DNA of 64,000 nt. Source: Mansonella perstans. Lineage: Eukaryota > Nematoda > Chromadorea > Rhabditida > Onchocercidae. Below, in pieces: positions 36,501-51,500 of the stretch. The notes beneath the pieces are model-generated. The model saw only the letters and a list, made by a program, of their open reading frames with translations. It did no database searches and had not been told where the DNA came from. The stretch lies in NCBI GenBank assembly GCA_037074765.1, contig JBAMDO010000008.1, forward strand, positions 62,001 through 126,000. Direction: 5' to 3'. A program made the position numbers and the translations under genes. How positions within the stretch are numbered: position 1 is the first letter of the stretch; the number at the start of each line of letters is the position of its first letter.

Positions 36501-39500
36501 CACGAAATAAACGGTGAGAGAGATTGTTCCAGTCTTGTTTTTTTTTTTTTGAATTTTCAAATTAATTACTTAAAATAAAGGAATAATTACAGATCGTTCG
36601 GAGCTTATCAACATTCGTAGCTGTAATAGACGAATCAGACACCCACTTCTCATACGAAAATTTGGAAAAATTATTGCAGTCCGTTGGACAAAGGTTGTTT
36701 TTCTCGTGGCTCTTTTTCAATTCGTTTGATGAATGCTTGAAAAATTTTTGCGGATTGTTAATATAAAAGTGCTTTATGTATTATATTCAAATGTCCACTT
36801 TAGTGGAGAGCTTTTCGTTCCTCATATCTTAAGAAACTGAAATTAGTGGGACAAAGAATTGCCAAAGTAAAGTCGCTCATTTTCTGAAAAAAAAAATCTT
36901 GACAACTGCAATTTTTAAATTCTTTTCTTAAATTTCCTCATTTTAGGAGACTGTACGGAAGGTTTTAATTGGCAAATTTTCACTTTTTTACACAAATTTT
37001 GCAGGTGGATGAACGTCTGTGAATGGGCTGAAATGCGCTCGCGACTATTAAATGATTTATCGGAATTGGTAGTTCAATACAATTCTGCTCATGGAAAGAT
37101 TTTAGAATGGCTTGACAATTGGGAAGAGGTAAGTTTAAAAGCTAATATTTGTAAAATTTTCCAACAAGATCAAATATACACTCCTTCTGCTGAAGATAGT
37201 GCTTAATGAAATCAGTGGTAAGCTATGGTGAAGAAATTTAGGATTCTGAACGCTCATAATTTAAAGAATTTGTAAAATCCATTGTAAACTTCTATCAAAT
37301 GTGCAATCTTCTCGATGTCCAACAGTAATGACAAAAAATTCTTTATCATTACTGTCGCAGAAACAGTTCACATGTTCAATTTTTCTTTTTATCTTAACAT
37401 TTTATCGCTCTTTGGTTTTAATTAAAAAAGCAAAATTAATTTAGAAAATAGAATAAAATGATTTTGAAAAATATATTTCAATGATTGATAGCTTGTCACC
37501 TTTGTATGCATCACCTTTGTTCCCCATTGTACGCATCATTTTCATTTCACATTTGTCGACATTTATCGTTTCTAAATACTTAAAGTTTTACCACTCTTCA
37601 AATTACTCGTTATTTCGCATTGTTACACTTTTAATTGGTATGAGGTAGTTTTTATACGTACAATTTCAAGAATTCAGAAATAACAAATTGAGGAATTGAA
37701 AATTTGCAGTCATTAAAAGCGACACATTTACAAATTAACGCCTGTCATGACCACAGAATAGTTGACATAGACATATATGTTCTTGCTTTACATTTATGCA
37801 TTTGTTACTCAAGCAGCTCATTGTATAATTTTGAGGCGAGTTAAGATATTAATAAGAAACTTTAAATCGTTAATTTTTTCTCTCGAAATTTCAAAATATT
37901 GCTCTCTTCGATTATTGGTTTTATTCAATATTAAAGCAGTCGAGAAGAGTACTATTTCGTTCTTGAAAACTTCACTTATATTTTTTACATATTTTCTGTC
38001 ACGTAAACTTTGCTTATTATTTGAATATGGATAGGATAGTTCTTATTGTTGCAAGCAGGAATTAATTAAAAATAACGACAAAGTATTTGATAGCTAATAT
38101 CCGGAACTTGAAAAAACAACGGGATCAGTAACTTTAAAATAACTGTAGCTGAACTAAAACTGTTACAAGAAATCAGTAATAAATAATTCAAGTAGCAATA
38201 GGTACGCTTGTATCGATGAAAATAGAGAAGATATTTTATTATAGTTTTGATTTTTTTAATTTAAGAGTAAAATAGAGTATTGTTAAATGATAATCTTGAA
38301 GTAATAACTTGTATTAAATGTTCAGTAAGTTATTCTCATTTATTCGTTTTGCAATTTTCAATTATCACTTCTTTAAACGCTCATCGCGTCCAAAAATAAC
38401 TTAAAGTTTCGGAAAATGATTCGATCATCTTTAGCTTTATTCAATCATTAAGAGTCCAAGATTGTCTTAAGTGACAGTGTAAATTTATAAAACTTAAACT
38501 TTTTCCCTCATTTTCGAACAGAAAATAAATCGCATATTACTAATAAACGGTAGAGTTTGTTCTTTGCTAACTGAAGTTATAGTAATCTTAAAGTAATAAC
38601 TTTTATGTAGCCTTAAATAGTCTTAAAGTAATAGCTTTATTAATCATCATAAAATGTTTCTTCTTCCGAAATGTGACTTTAAATCATCTTCAAGTTTTCA
38701 ATTAAATTCTCAATTAGTTCTGCTGCTCATGAAGTTGCATTTAACTAAAATTAATTTTTTACATTCTCTTTACATGGATATGTACTCCAGGATATGGGAA
38801 GCTTAAGAGCTGTAGATGAATTGAAGGAGGAAAATGAAGTATCTGATCAGGTATATCGAATACAGAAATTCGAATCTGCTCTTCAGAAAGGTCATCCAGA
38901 TTTTGTTCACCTTTCACAATTTGCCATTGAGTTAATCGATAAACTTGACAGTACCAACGAGGACGATGCTATCCAAATTCGAAAGCAAATTGAAACAGTA
39001 ACCCAGCGCTGGGATAATATTGTTACTCGAATTGATGACTATTCCCGTATGGTTCGTTTCCCCTGTAATTATTTTTTTCAGAAAGAGCCCAAATTTACTT
39101 CATTTGAATTTCAATTCTAATTTTAATTCTTAGTTACTGCCAAAATTATGTCACCTTGGAATATGTAAATTATAAATAACCATTTCTTGATTTTCTATAA
39201 GATCTTCTCAATTCGTCCAGATTATGATTTTTAGCTCTTCAAAAAAGTGAAAAATTATTGGGAAAAAAGTTTATATTTTAGGAAGTGGCACATCCTTTTA
39301 TAATTTCATTTAGTTAGTAAAAAGTGGAAAAGCAGAAGCGCGACAGCTTCAATTGGATAACAATGAAGAGAATTATGATGCTGTTGAAATGAATAAACAA
39401 CATATTTCGAAGATGGCCAATCAGCTGAAAAGAGAATCTTCGGTAGGTTATATCTATTTCCTCGTGAAATTTAGAAAAAAATAAAAAATGAATGATCAAT

Positions 39501-42500
39501 TTTTAGGAAATCGTTCAGTCCTTTCAAGTTCGAATATATTCAGATATTTAATAGAATTGAGATTGACCATTAGCTGTGAATGATATGAGACTACCAAATC
39601 CAATTTAATTGTAAATTTCAGATTGTAATAACCTAGAATAAACGTTTTTTGCTATGATTAAGTGGAAAATGAGCTTATATAATTAACGTTCTTAAATATA
39701 ATTAGGTGGAAAATAAGCTTATAGAAAAATGAAATTTTAAGTTCCATTAGACTGTTGGCTTTATTGTTAACATGCATATATTTCCATGATTTTTACAATA
39801 CCATTTTTTAGTCCACCGTTCACGAAACAACAGATGCGATGGTTACTTCGTCATCAACTCTTTCTGTCAGCACAGTAATTTCACCAGTGGATGTTTTCAT
39901 TGCAAATGTCAACCGAATTGGTGAGGAATTGCAACCACTACTTGAATGGACACATCAAATCAAGTTCACTGGAAATTCAGATGAACTCCGAAATGCTATA
40001 CAGACTTGTCAGGTACATTTAAAACTAAAAACATATTGCGTCCACGATCTATAATTTTGTGTTAGTATCATTTTAAGAGACATTAAGCTGGAATAACTTT
40101 GTCCTACACTTTTGTATCATTTGCAGCTAAGACTATAAATGTATAACAAATTTCTTTTTATAGGCGAAGTTAAAAGAAGTCAGAGAAAAGGAAGCAGAAG
40201 TAAGCGAATTGCATGCAGAATTGGATCGTATCCACAGTCTGGATATTTCTGCTTCTCAACTGCAACTTGCAAACGATTCATTTCAGAACTTCACCCAGAT
40301 TTGGTCTGATGTTGTTACCAGAACATCAAATGCATTGAATTCCTTAACAGCTCAAGGTACTTTGATTGGAGGTCAGTGGAAAAAATTATTCCTGTACTTT
40401 ACTTGATTTCATCACTCCTCATTACTCGTTCTTATTAATATTATATTATTGCGATCAATAAGACATTTATTTGAAAAACAACTGATATGTTCAAGATAAA
40501 GAAAAGTATTTTCAAGGAAAGTATTTTAAAGCTAGGTAAATAAAATAATCAACTAAAGCTATGAAAGAAAGAAATGTTTCCTACATGATGGCGGATTTGG
40601 ATCCTCTGAATTTCCCTTAATGTGAGGTGATGTTGAATTTTCCCACGATTTTAATTTATTTTCTCATTTTTAATTTTTCTTCAGGTGAAAACGATGAGAC
40701 TCTGGAACGAATAGTAAATCAACTAAATGAATTTTTTGAAAAATCCAAGAATGTAGTTTTAAACTGCGCTCAAATACCGTTAAGTGAACGTGAAGAACGT
40801 GTAGTGAAGTTAGAAAAGCAACTGCATGAACAGGATAAAAATATTAAATTTCTAGAAGCTAATCATCCGGACAAAAAGCGAGTAAGTCTTCTCTTTCTCT
40901 TTCTACTCCTTTCCAATCAAATAGGAGAAAGCGTTGAATATGAAATGAAAATTTTCGCAATTTTGCAGGAAAAGGACAAAATTTATTTGAACATACTGTT
41001 AAGAACAAATAGAAGAGAAATTAAACGAAAGCTATGGGTCTTCTCCAAGATTTCAGTTATCATTTGATTCAACTGCATAGATATAGGTCATATATTTAAA
41101 TGCAAACATCAAACATCATGTTTCACTCGTTCATCCAGCCATTGGTCCTGTTTAACTCATATGTAGCAAATATTCTTCAGTGTTTACAACTTTGAAGATT
41201 TGGAAAAAATCTGATTAAGAGAGTAGTTGTATTGGAGATGAAGAAAAAAATTATTGAAACTATTATTGAAGAAATGAAATTTAAGCTGAAGCCAGAGTTA
41301 TAGATTCAACTTCTAATTTAACTTTATGATATTTTTTTTTTAATTCAATCTTTTGAATGATTTTACAATGCGCAGTTCAAAGGTAGTGCATTCGTTTTGT
41401 TTTTATTTGAGATTGAAGACCTAAAAAAACGACTGTTGGAGCTGAAAGAATCGGTGGAGAAATTAACAGAGAAAGTTCCAGTTATTGAACATTTCGAGAA
41501 TTATCTGCGCTCTACGTTTCCATGTGCCGGCGATATCAATGCGTTAACCAGTGAACTTGAACGTTGCGATGTAAGTACTTGCCAAAACTTTTCCAAGTCG
41601 TTTTGTTTCAATTGTTTTTTCTTGATCTGATCCAACAATCAGTCAGATTTGAAAGTTAAATTCCAAATGTGAGATGTTCTTGTAAAAAATGGAAGTTAAT
41701 CTGTTTAGGAATTACTCAACGAATTGAAACGTTTAAATCTAAAGGATCCGAAAGTGGAACAGCTTGAAAAGTTAGGTAGTGCAAAGCGTGATAGCCTAGC
41801 GGAGTATTTAGAAAGAACTCAGCGGAATGATGAAAAGATGACAGAATCTGAAAATATGCTCGCTGCATTGACGGATCGCTTTGCGGCCTTAAAAAGAGCG
41901 AAATTGGAGGTACCCGATCTGTATAAACAGTATATGGTTTGTGTTCATCTATGGAATTTTCTTTTGTAGAGATAAAATTAATCGGTGACCATAAATTAAA
42001 TAGCACTTTTAATCCATTTCTTCTATGATACGATATGAGGATAAGTAGAAATTTCAATAAATAAATAAATAAATTAAGAAATGAACAGCGAGCTTATGAA
42101 TATTCTTTTCTGCCTTACTTACGAAAATGCAAAAAAAAAAGTTTATTTACGGTTCACTTATGGAGACACAAAAGTGTCATTGGTGTAGCTAAAATAAGTA
42201 TAAATGATAAGTGATATTCTGGTCCTTCAAAAATTATATTTCCTAAAATTATCATTAGTGATAATAATAATGATGTATTGTACTGCAGTTAACTTGCACC
42301 ATATTTATTTTCCAATAAGGATTATTCCGAAATTTTCTGATTTTGTACAGTAGAACTTTTTTAGGAACTGCAAAAAGATATGCAGAAAGGTTTAGAAATC
42401 CAGAAGGAATCAGTAATTTTAAACGAAGAAATAATGTTAATAACGCTGAGTAGCTCAGCATCTAGTCGTGATCGAGTCTTTCAAAAAATGAAAAATCGGA

Positions 42501-45500
42501 TGCAACTAACGGCTGCTGGCTGGAGTACCTTAGAAGATGACATCGATGAAAGCATTGCACTGCTGGAAAAGGAAAGTAAACGACTTCAACAGAGTATGCT
42601 CTAATTTGTATATCTGAAATGAAATTAAATTCAATTCAGAAGCACTAGATTGAAGGAGTAGATATCTGAACTGTAATAACTTCCATTTTGATAATAAATC
42701 ATTTAGCTGGTATAAAAAGAAATAAAATAACAAACAATATGAACAGCCAGAATTGGCCCATATGTTCTCAGTTCGCAGCGATCATCATCATTCTTGCCTA
42801 TCAAAAAAAGATTTATAATGCCGTATAGGAATGATTTGTTCTAATCCAATCGTTTGATAAAATAATTAAATGATCGCTTATAAGTATTAATCTCATATGC
42901 TTCATCCTTAATTTCGGATAATTAGGTGTACTTCATGGAATTACGTATCAAAACAAAATTTTGAACAAATTTGCATTTCGAAAGGAACAATTGAATGATC
43001 TGTAACTTAAAATTTTTTTTTTATAAATTTCTAGGTGCGATACGAGAATTTCAACAAAATATGGATGACCTTCGACGCGCCATTAATGCTAGTCGTGTTG
43101 CAACAGACGCAGAAGAATTCAGCGAACATTTATATGTCAGCTTTTTATTATTACTAATTTTACAATAATGAAGAAAAAAAAGTTCTCTCAAGAAAAGATG
43201 ATATTTTTATTTTTTCATTTTAGAATTTAGAGCATTTATGTGAAACATTAGAAACGACGAATAAAGAATTAGAGAATTTGTCCGGAACAAATGAACGAAT
43301 GGCAAGAGATGTTAGCTTTTTTTAATTTGTTTTTTGAAAATAGCTAGAGAAAAAAAAGATATCATTTAAATTTAGTTGAAGCAAAGTGTGTAGATGAAAA
43401 AGTACAAAATGATGTATAGAGAAAGGAAGGATTCTGATAATAACTATCAATATGACAAAAGAATACATTATAAAATTGCAGATAGTTTATTTAGAGTGAT
43501 AACTTTTTATAGCTTAATCATATACGTGAACAACGTCATGACATTTTGGCTCAAGCAAAGAAACGTATCGAAGAACTTGAAACAGCTATTCGAAATTGTG
43601 AACAATTTGATAGTTCCTTAACTGAATGTCAAGCCTGGTGCAATCATGTACAGCTTATATTATCATGTCGAGCTGCAAATGATGTTTCTGCGTTAGATGT
43701 ACCTCATGAATACAAGGTTAACACTAATTCATTTTTTTTAGCTAATTTATAAATGCGGCAAAATTGAAATGTGTGGGAGCTCAAACGTTTGCCTTTTTTC
43801 CTCACAAAATCTTTAATATCCATTATCTAAAATGAATGGGTCTGTTTTTTTTTTAAAAAAACCCTGAAAATCATTTTTTAAAACATATTAATGACTGTTT
43901 AAAATAAGCTTTATAGTTATTAGCTGTTAATTGAAGTAATTCATTTGTATATGCCCTTAAATTAACTATACAACGTGAAATACTATATTTTGTCAAGATT
44001 GACAATTTATATAAGTTGTTAAAAATCAATAATATTTATATACATATGAAAGTGACTGGACGAATCAAAATAATCCATTTTGTTAACCTTTGAACTTAGT
44101 TTATCCATAGGCGGTCATGAATACAGGCAATCGGAATATTTTGTTGAATACGCGTCAGAAACGTTCTAGAGTGGAAGCATGAAAAAAATGGTGTGAGAAA
44201 ATTATATGCTCGTGAAGTTCCAAGTTCAAAGGTTAACAAAATTGATTGATTAATTAGCAGTTCATTTTTAGCAGTTATTTCTTAATTATGTTTAAATAAT
44301 GCTTGATATGATGTTCCCTTTCTTTTTCACTTTTAACCTAACCTTTTCAAGTACTGTACATTAAATAATAAAAGTTTATTTGTTATTTATAAATATATAT
44401 TTAAAATTAAAAAAATATTTCTTTGAAATTTTGTAATTATTCAATCGATAGTCTCTAAGGCTAATACAATCGTGCATGCATGCATGGCTTCATCGTACAA
44501 TTTTAAATATGCATAAATCGATTTGCAAGTAGCCAATACTTCCAATATGAGCAAATTGTTTTATTTAATGTCAACTATTCGATTATGCGAACTAACCTAA
44601 AAATTAAAATTAGAAGAAAGAAATCATAATTTGAAATTTTTTTCATTTTTTAAATTACTTGAAAAATTGCTTTTATCGTTATTATCTCTTTCTATGGCAA
44701 TCTTCCTTCCATGCTTCCTTCCATTCATTTCCTGTTTTTTCGCTGTAATAAATTTATTTCAATTTTCTGCTCTGCTGCTTTATCACCAAAATCTTTTAGC
44801 GTTAGTTTGAAAAGTATTCATTTCAGAATGCTTTTTCCAATGGGACGCTTATTGCGGTGAGTTCAAAAGCATTTTTTCTTTGGAATTTTAATCCTTTCTG
44901 CGCTTTTCTCTTGCAACACTCTTTTGGGCCTTTTTTTTGCTTTTTTTCAAAATATTTATATTCATCCAAATTCTAAAATTAAAAAATATTAAAAATTTGT
45001 TTGAATAGACATTGTTGAAAAAAGAACGAGTAATGTGCCTTTTCAAGAGATGTGAAATCAAGGAGACTGTAATAAAATTATTCATTTCAATCAATTCAGA
45101 TTTTATTCAGGAAAAACAGAGATCAATTCATTTCTAGAAGTATTTTCATGCTTTGTCAAATTTCAGCAACTTCAGAAAGAGTTCGATGATTTTGAATGCT
45201 GCATTCGAGATTTACGGGAATTTGTTGCTAAAAATACGGGTGATTGGAGTACACCAAATCGTTTGCAGTTACAGCTAGATCATATTACTGTAAGTTCTGA
45301 ATGATATAAAAAAATAATGATTTTTTTTTTCTATTAAATGACTTCCATTTTACGATAAGCAAATTTCACATATTGATGAAATGCATATGCCTAATAAAAT
45401 GAATACGCTGACCCTTTTTTAACAATAAATTACACTTTAAAAAATGCTTTCATAAATTTGATCGTCATTTGCTATCTCTCAGTAACTTTTTTTTTACCAG

Positions 45501-48500
45501 TAATATCATACAATCAAATAAATGCACCAATAGCATTGGATATTGAAAGTAGTCAATTAGTTTTTGCAATTTCTTTCTGCTAACATAGATCACTTTTACA
45601 TTTTTCAGTAATTGGAAGCAAGAAAAAAAGGTTTTAGGAGTGACCTGAAATGAAAATTAGCCAGCATTTGAAGTTACGTTTTATTTAAACTTGAAGAAAT
45701 TAATTTCCACTTACTTACTTATTAAAAAATGTAAAAGTGATGCAAGTTATCATTATCTAAAAATCATGGAAAAATGGCATAAATAGGAGGCATTAAGATA
45801 ATTTATTAATGAGCAGCATTATAATATAAGGGCAAGTAGAAGTGTTAAAAGGTCCTTATTTAATTTCTAATTTTTTTCGATCAATTGCTCATTCATTACT
45901 CTTCGTCTTTTTCCTTGCTAATCAGTAATTTATTGATTTTGTTCAAAATTTTAATTTCTTCATAATTTTTTTCCTTCGCATTTTTCATCTTCTAAGTTGA
46001 TTATTTAAAAACTAGTTAGATGGCTGATTCATTTCCAAATTTAATCTTGACATTTGTTCTTTATTATCGATTCATCCTCAGATTGTTTATTCGTAGCTAA
46101 GTTTGAATTTTCTATTTTGCTATTTACCTAATTATAGCCAATTATTTTTTTGAGGGATGCATTGAATATAATTAGATAAATTATTCAAAATGATGTAATT
46201 AGAAAAATTATTCAAATGAAGCGAAATGTAAATCGAGCATATTTTAAAAATTACTTCAAATAAGCTTCGAAACAATTAATTATATCATTTTTCTATCAAA
46301 GTGAAAAATAGTCCTTCTTCTTCCTAGAATCAGTTCGATGATTTAATGGCACGATTTGTTGAATTCAAACAACCAATTGGCTTGGAAGAGCGCACAGAAA
46401 GATTGTCACGGGAAGTATCGGATTTGGAAGATAGTATTGATGAATTAACGGGTGTGCAAGCGGACTGCTGTGAACAAGCTTTGGATCATACCAATGAAAT
46501 CATTAGACGACTTTCAATGGTTCACTTTTCGAACTGCATTTTCAGGATCATTCTATAAATTAGCTACTGTAGCCTGGTTATCAACAGTTGTTACTTCAAG
46601 CTTGTTAATAATGGTAGGATTGAAAAGTTAATTCCTTTAACTTAATATGCGACTATTTCTTGTTTAGTTTAACCATCGACCATTGACAAAATTACAAAGA
46701 AAAGGATTAAATGTTTCTCTATATCATTCATAGTCAGGACTTATCTTGAAGAGGACAATTTCCGCGATTGCAACTGCCATCGACTCAAAATTTTATTTAC
46801 ATTTATCAAATTTTCTTTCTTTGTAATTTTCAAGGAAATGATTAGTCATCGTAGAGTCTTCAAAGATATTCTGTTCAGGCGAAAACACATTTGGAAGAAC
46901 TGAATGATTCCGGAAAAATGTTTGCCAAGGAACAGATTTTAACGGCAAGTGCTGCGCAGGTTTTGAACAAGAAAATTAGCAAATTAGATGAGAAACTGAA
47001 TAATTTAAGCGCAAGGGTTTGTTTTGCTTCAAGTTAGATAAATTAATTCAGTTTTTCTCATATCTCATATTTTGATCTTTCATAATATATCTCGACCTCT
47101 ATCACTACTTTGTTATTCTACATTATCAGCCGTTCCCATCAACATTAAAATTCCACATAATTCTTTAATTGATCAGTAATTCTCAATAAGAGATCAAACA
47201 TCTTTCATCCTCAATTTCGCGTATTCAATAAATATTATTTATAAATTGCACATCAAAATTTATGGCTCTTAAATTTAAAACTTTTAAAGAATACCGAAAT
47301 GGCAGAACGTATGCAAAACTGTGTATTGTCGTTGGACGCTGTAAACAACGATATGAAAAGATTAGATGCAGTATTTGAGAGCGTTGAATCAAGACTGAAT
47401 GCTTTTATTCAATCAGAAAACATAGAAACAGTGGATGCTGATCGGACAACCTTGGAAGAATTGCTGGAAGATCTCAATAAGTAAGGGATTTTTGCATAGA
47501 AAAATGATCTAAACTTCATGTGTGAAAGTAGTTTAATTTAATCCCTTAAATTTAGAGGTATGTTATTATTATCAGAGGCTGAAAATATCATGCAACAATT
47601 AGCAATGGATTCGTTCAAAGTTGATCAAAGCATCATAGAACAGCGAAAACGTCGTGGGAAACGCTTGCAAAGCGATTTACGATCGTGGATTGATGCAGTT
47701 AAAGTGAAATTTTCATAATCTTCTCTTAACATTCATTAAATTCTAAAACATGAAATGAGACCAAAGCTTGATCCTTTCAATACTAGCTTTTTGAAATGAA
47801 ATAAAAATGAAGTTTTTTTTTTTTTAAAATTGCTTTAAAACTTTATCTTTTTAGCCTTCCATATTTAAAAGATTTGTTTCCACTTCTTCTGGTACTCTTG
47901 ACTTGAGAATTTATCTAAACGATAATTAATCATAATTGATCAATTTCAAGTTTTTAGAAAAATTTTTTTAAAATGATTTACTTTTTTTTGCTTTTTGATC
48001 AATGTAAATAGAAAAAATTTTTCTAAAATGTTTCGGTATATGCTTACTGAAATGTAAACATAAACGGTACAGCTCTTCGTAGTACGATGATCTGTTTACT
48101 TTTAACTTTTCCTATTTCAAAGATTTGTTTCACTTCTGATAGTCTTTACTTTAGAAGTGATCTAAACGAGATCATTTATTTAATAGTTTCCAATCTTCAG
48201 TAAATTTTTTCAATTTTCTCTCATTTTCAGTGTGTTAGCGAAGATAAAATGGCACTGCTGCAGAAGTTTGAAGTTTTGCATGGACAGCTAAAAGAATCGT
48301 TGACGGAAATGGAACAGATTGAAAATCCTGAGGTTAGAGTTTTTTTACAGTCTATGCTCTTGATGTTTGTTTATTTTTCACAGTTCCATCAAAAATGATC
48401 TCCACTTTTTTGCACATTTCGAGAGAACCTGACAAAGTTTGACAACTTAGATTTGCTGACAATTTAAAGCGTTTGGCAATAACTTTTTTAGCTGATTTTT

Positions 48501-51500
48501 TTTAGCTAACACTTGCTAATTCATTTTCTGTTGGATCTGAAGATCAAATATTGTTATGAACAAGCCTAGTAAGATCTTTTAGATGTTACTAGCTGCACTA
48601 GATCGATACAGATCGGATAAGAATGTTTTCATTGAACGATATCGACGACTGTTACGATCTGATCCGGAAGCAGAAATAAAGTTTTCAGTGGTCTTTTCGG
48701 AAGTTGGTTTTTTTTCCTGGAATATTCAAATATTTGAAAGGAATGTTAACAGCAAAATACCTTTAATGTGAACTTGAAATAACTTGAATTAAATATATTC
48801 CATTTAATAGCTATAAATTTCAATTTTATATTCTATCAGAAGTAGAGTTTAGGCTAAATTGAGTGTAAATCAAAAAGGAAGTAAATTTTCTTCGAAGCGT
48901 TTGTTGTAGATTGAGAAGCGTTGGAATGAGATGGAGAAGAAATGTCAGGAAGCACGAAGCAATTCACCTTGTGGTCCAGTACCTCCACAGCTACGTTATG
49001 ATACTATCAGAGGGAGTTTTCAGGATCAAATCAATTTATTAAATGTTCTGTACAAAATTGCTAATGATTATCTGGATTTTGAACGCTTTCCGGTTTCCTC
49101 CGTGAATGAATGGTCGAAACGTGTTCAGGTTTGTAAAAAAAATTCTCTCAGAAAAGTTCCTTTCGAATAATAATGTTTAGAATAGAATTCGAAAACTGTA
49201 ATAGTATTGTAACCAACAACGAATGATATGAAAGAATTCTTTCCGCCGAAATCAATAGTCAAGATTTTGCTTTAGGATGTTGACGAATGGCTCATTGATT
49301 ATGCAGAAAGATTGAAAGGAGCGGTCGACAAAGGCCGTTATTTGGCGAGTAGCGGTCGTATGGAGCTTGATGTTCACGATGCATTAGGTAGTTTGGATGG
49401 AGTTGTTGATTTAGCAAATCAGGTACTCTTATTGCTTTTGCTTTTTTTCCTCAGTTGTATTTGATCACTATGACAGATAAATCATACAAGGAGCAAAAAT
49501 TTGATTTCAAAATTTTGGTTCAGTTTAGGAAATTTTCTCAAAGTTTTGAGAATGAAACTTTTGTTATAAATCAGTTTTAAAATTTCTTCAAGTATTGTTA
49601 AAAATTTGTTTAAATTCACGGTTTAAAGAAGTAATCTCAAAAGTGTATGAGGCATAACTTTTGCTTTATTTAATTTTTACAATCAATTCAGGTAGAAATA
49701 GCATTAAAGGAAAACAAAACAAATTTATTACCTATACAAGATAAAGCGAAAAGTCTAGAAGAGGATATCAATGCAATATGCGACGTACTAGATCAGCTTT
49801 CATCTCGTGATCTATCAGAATCAACAATTGCAAATGTTAGTTAATTTGTTATAAATTTTGATGGCAACAAGAAAAAAATATATTTTTACTGAATTTCTAA
49901 CAATAATTTTTTTAAATCATAGGTTTTTAAAATTAGGAATTTTAACTTCCAAAAAACGCATATCCGAGTGAAATAGTAATCACATTATGAATGCTACAGT
50001 TCTGATCCGTTTCAGTAGTATCGGAATGTTCTCAGTTTTCCTCAGAAATAGCATAGCGTTGTTATCCTAACAAATCATTAGTGTGATAATTAATTTGAGA
50101 TTCAAATTTCCATTTTAGCAAAAATGATTTTCATCCCTAATCGAGAACTTTGATTAAAGTCGGAACTTTTGAAGAAATCAGCAAGAAGATTTATAATTGA
50201 AGCAAATATTTCCAAAATAGTAACTATATCGTGAAGATATTATTGTTGCCTAGCTCTCAGTAGATCCAGCACCACTGGTAAATGGTGCTTTGAACGATAA
50301 CGATAGGTATCCTCGGATGTCTCGGGTGTCGTATGATTAAGCAATTTTGGTGCTTATCTTTTGAAATTAGGATCTTGTTAGAATCAAACTTGCGAAGTTT
50401 ATCAAAAGATTTTAGTAGTGTATTGCTGATATGTAAATTTATTTTTTCAGCCTAAAATTTCAAATAATTCTTTCAAATTTCCAGGCCACTCAACGTGATT
50501 TGCTGGATCGACAGACGGAGCTAGATTATTTACAGCGGCGAAGTGATGATCTGCACAGCTGTTTACCTGGAACATCCAGAAATCAGCCAAACATAACAAT
50601 GGATAAGGTTCATGAAAAAGTTCGTGATATGGAAGCAAAAATAAACACATCAATTAAAAAAACTAGAGAAAATGTAATGTTGCAAGATGACAAGTCATCA
50701 GAAAGAATTAAATCGGAGGAGCAAAAAGAGCCAGATGTGATTTCGAATGAAAGTACTAGTGGACCGTCACCAGTGCTTACACTTGAAGTACAGGTTAGAA
50801 TTGTATTCATTCACCTTGCTATGCATCAAATAAAAATTTTAAGATTATAATTAAAAAATTTTTTCAGTGGAACATCGAACCAAACTTTATCTATTTCAAT
50901 TGTTCGTTTTTTGAACTGTTCAAAAAAATTTTGATCTAAATTTATCATATTTTTTCAAGCTTATGTTATATTTCTGCTCATGCTAATATTTCAGGAATCT
51001 GAAGAAGACCGTTTACGGGCAGAATTGAAGAAGACAGAATCAAATAGCTCTGAAACTTTGGTAATGGCAATGAAAGTTAATGTTATCGATGCATCTGAAT
51101 CATTGTTATCTTTATACATCGAAATGGATGAAATTGAAAAGGAACTAAATCGAAGTGACCCATTGCCTTTCAAGGATTTAAATCAAAAAAAGGAGAAACT
51201 GGAGGTGGGTTGCATTAATTTATTTTCAACTCTTTTTCATTGTATAGCAGGTTATGCTATATGTTTGACCAGAACCATCATAAATCCTTTTCCGCTTCCT
51301 TTTTCAGTCAGTGACTATGTTTCATGATGGCCTTTTAATCAAACATATAGCACAACTTTTAAACAGGCATTAGTGCTCTTTGAAAGATTTGTTAAAACTG
51401 CTGTTCATTTACATATTTTAATTTAATGACAAAATGACAAAAGGAATGAAATATGCCTATGCTTCTTTCAATCTTCTTCTTTTGTACTGCTTTCTCTAGG

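Larger units (their letters stand above)
29813..36592 (+). other. dystrophin intron 10, 6.8 kb, host of a decayed retrotransposon
   Basis: Donor GTGAGT, acceptor TTACAG. It is the longest intron in the window. Most of it (about 30800-35175) is a degraded BEL/Pao element on the opposite strand. The flanks 29813-30800 and 35176-36592 hold only AT-rich sequence with short unsupported open frames. Confidence 0.8.
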
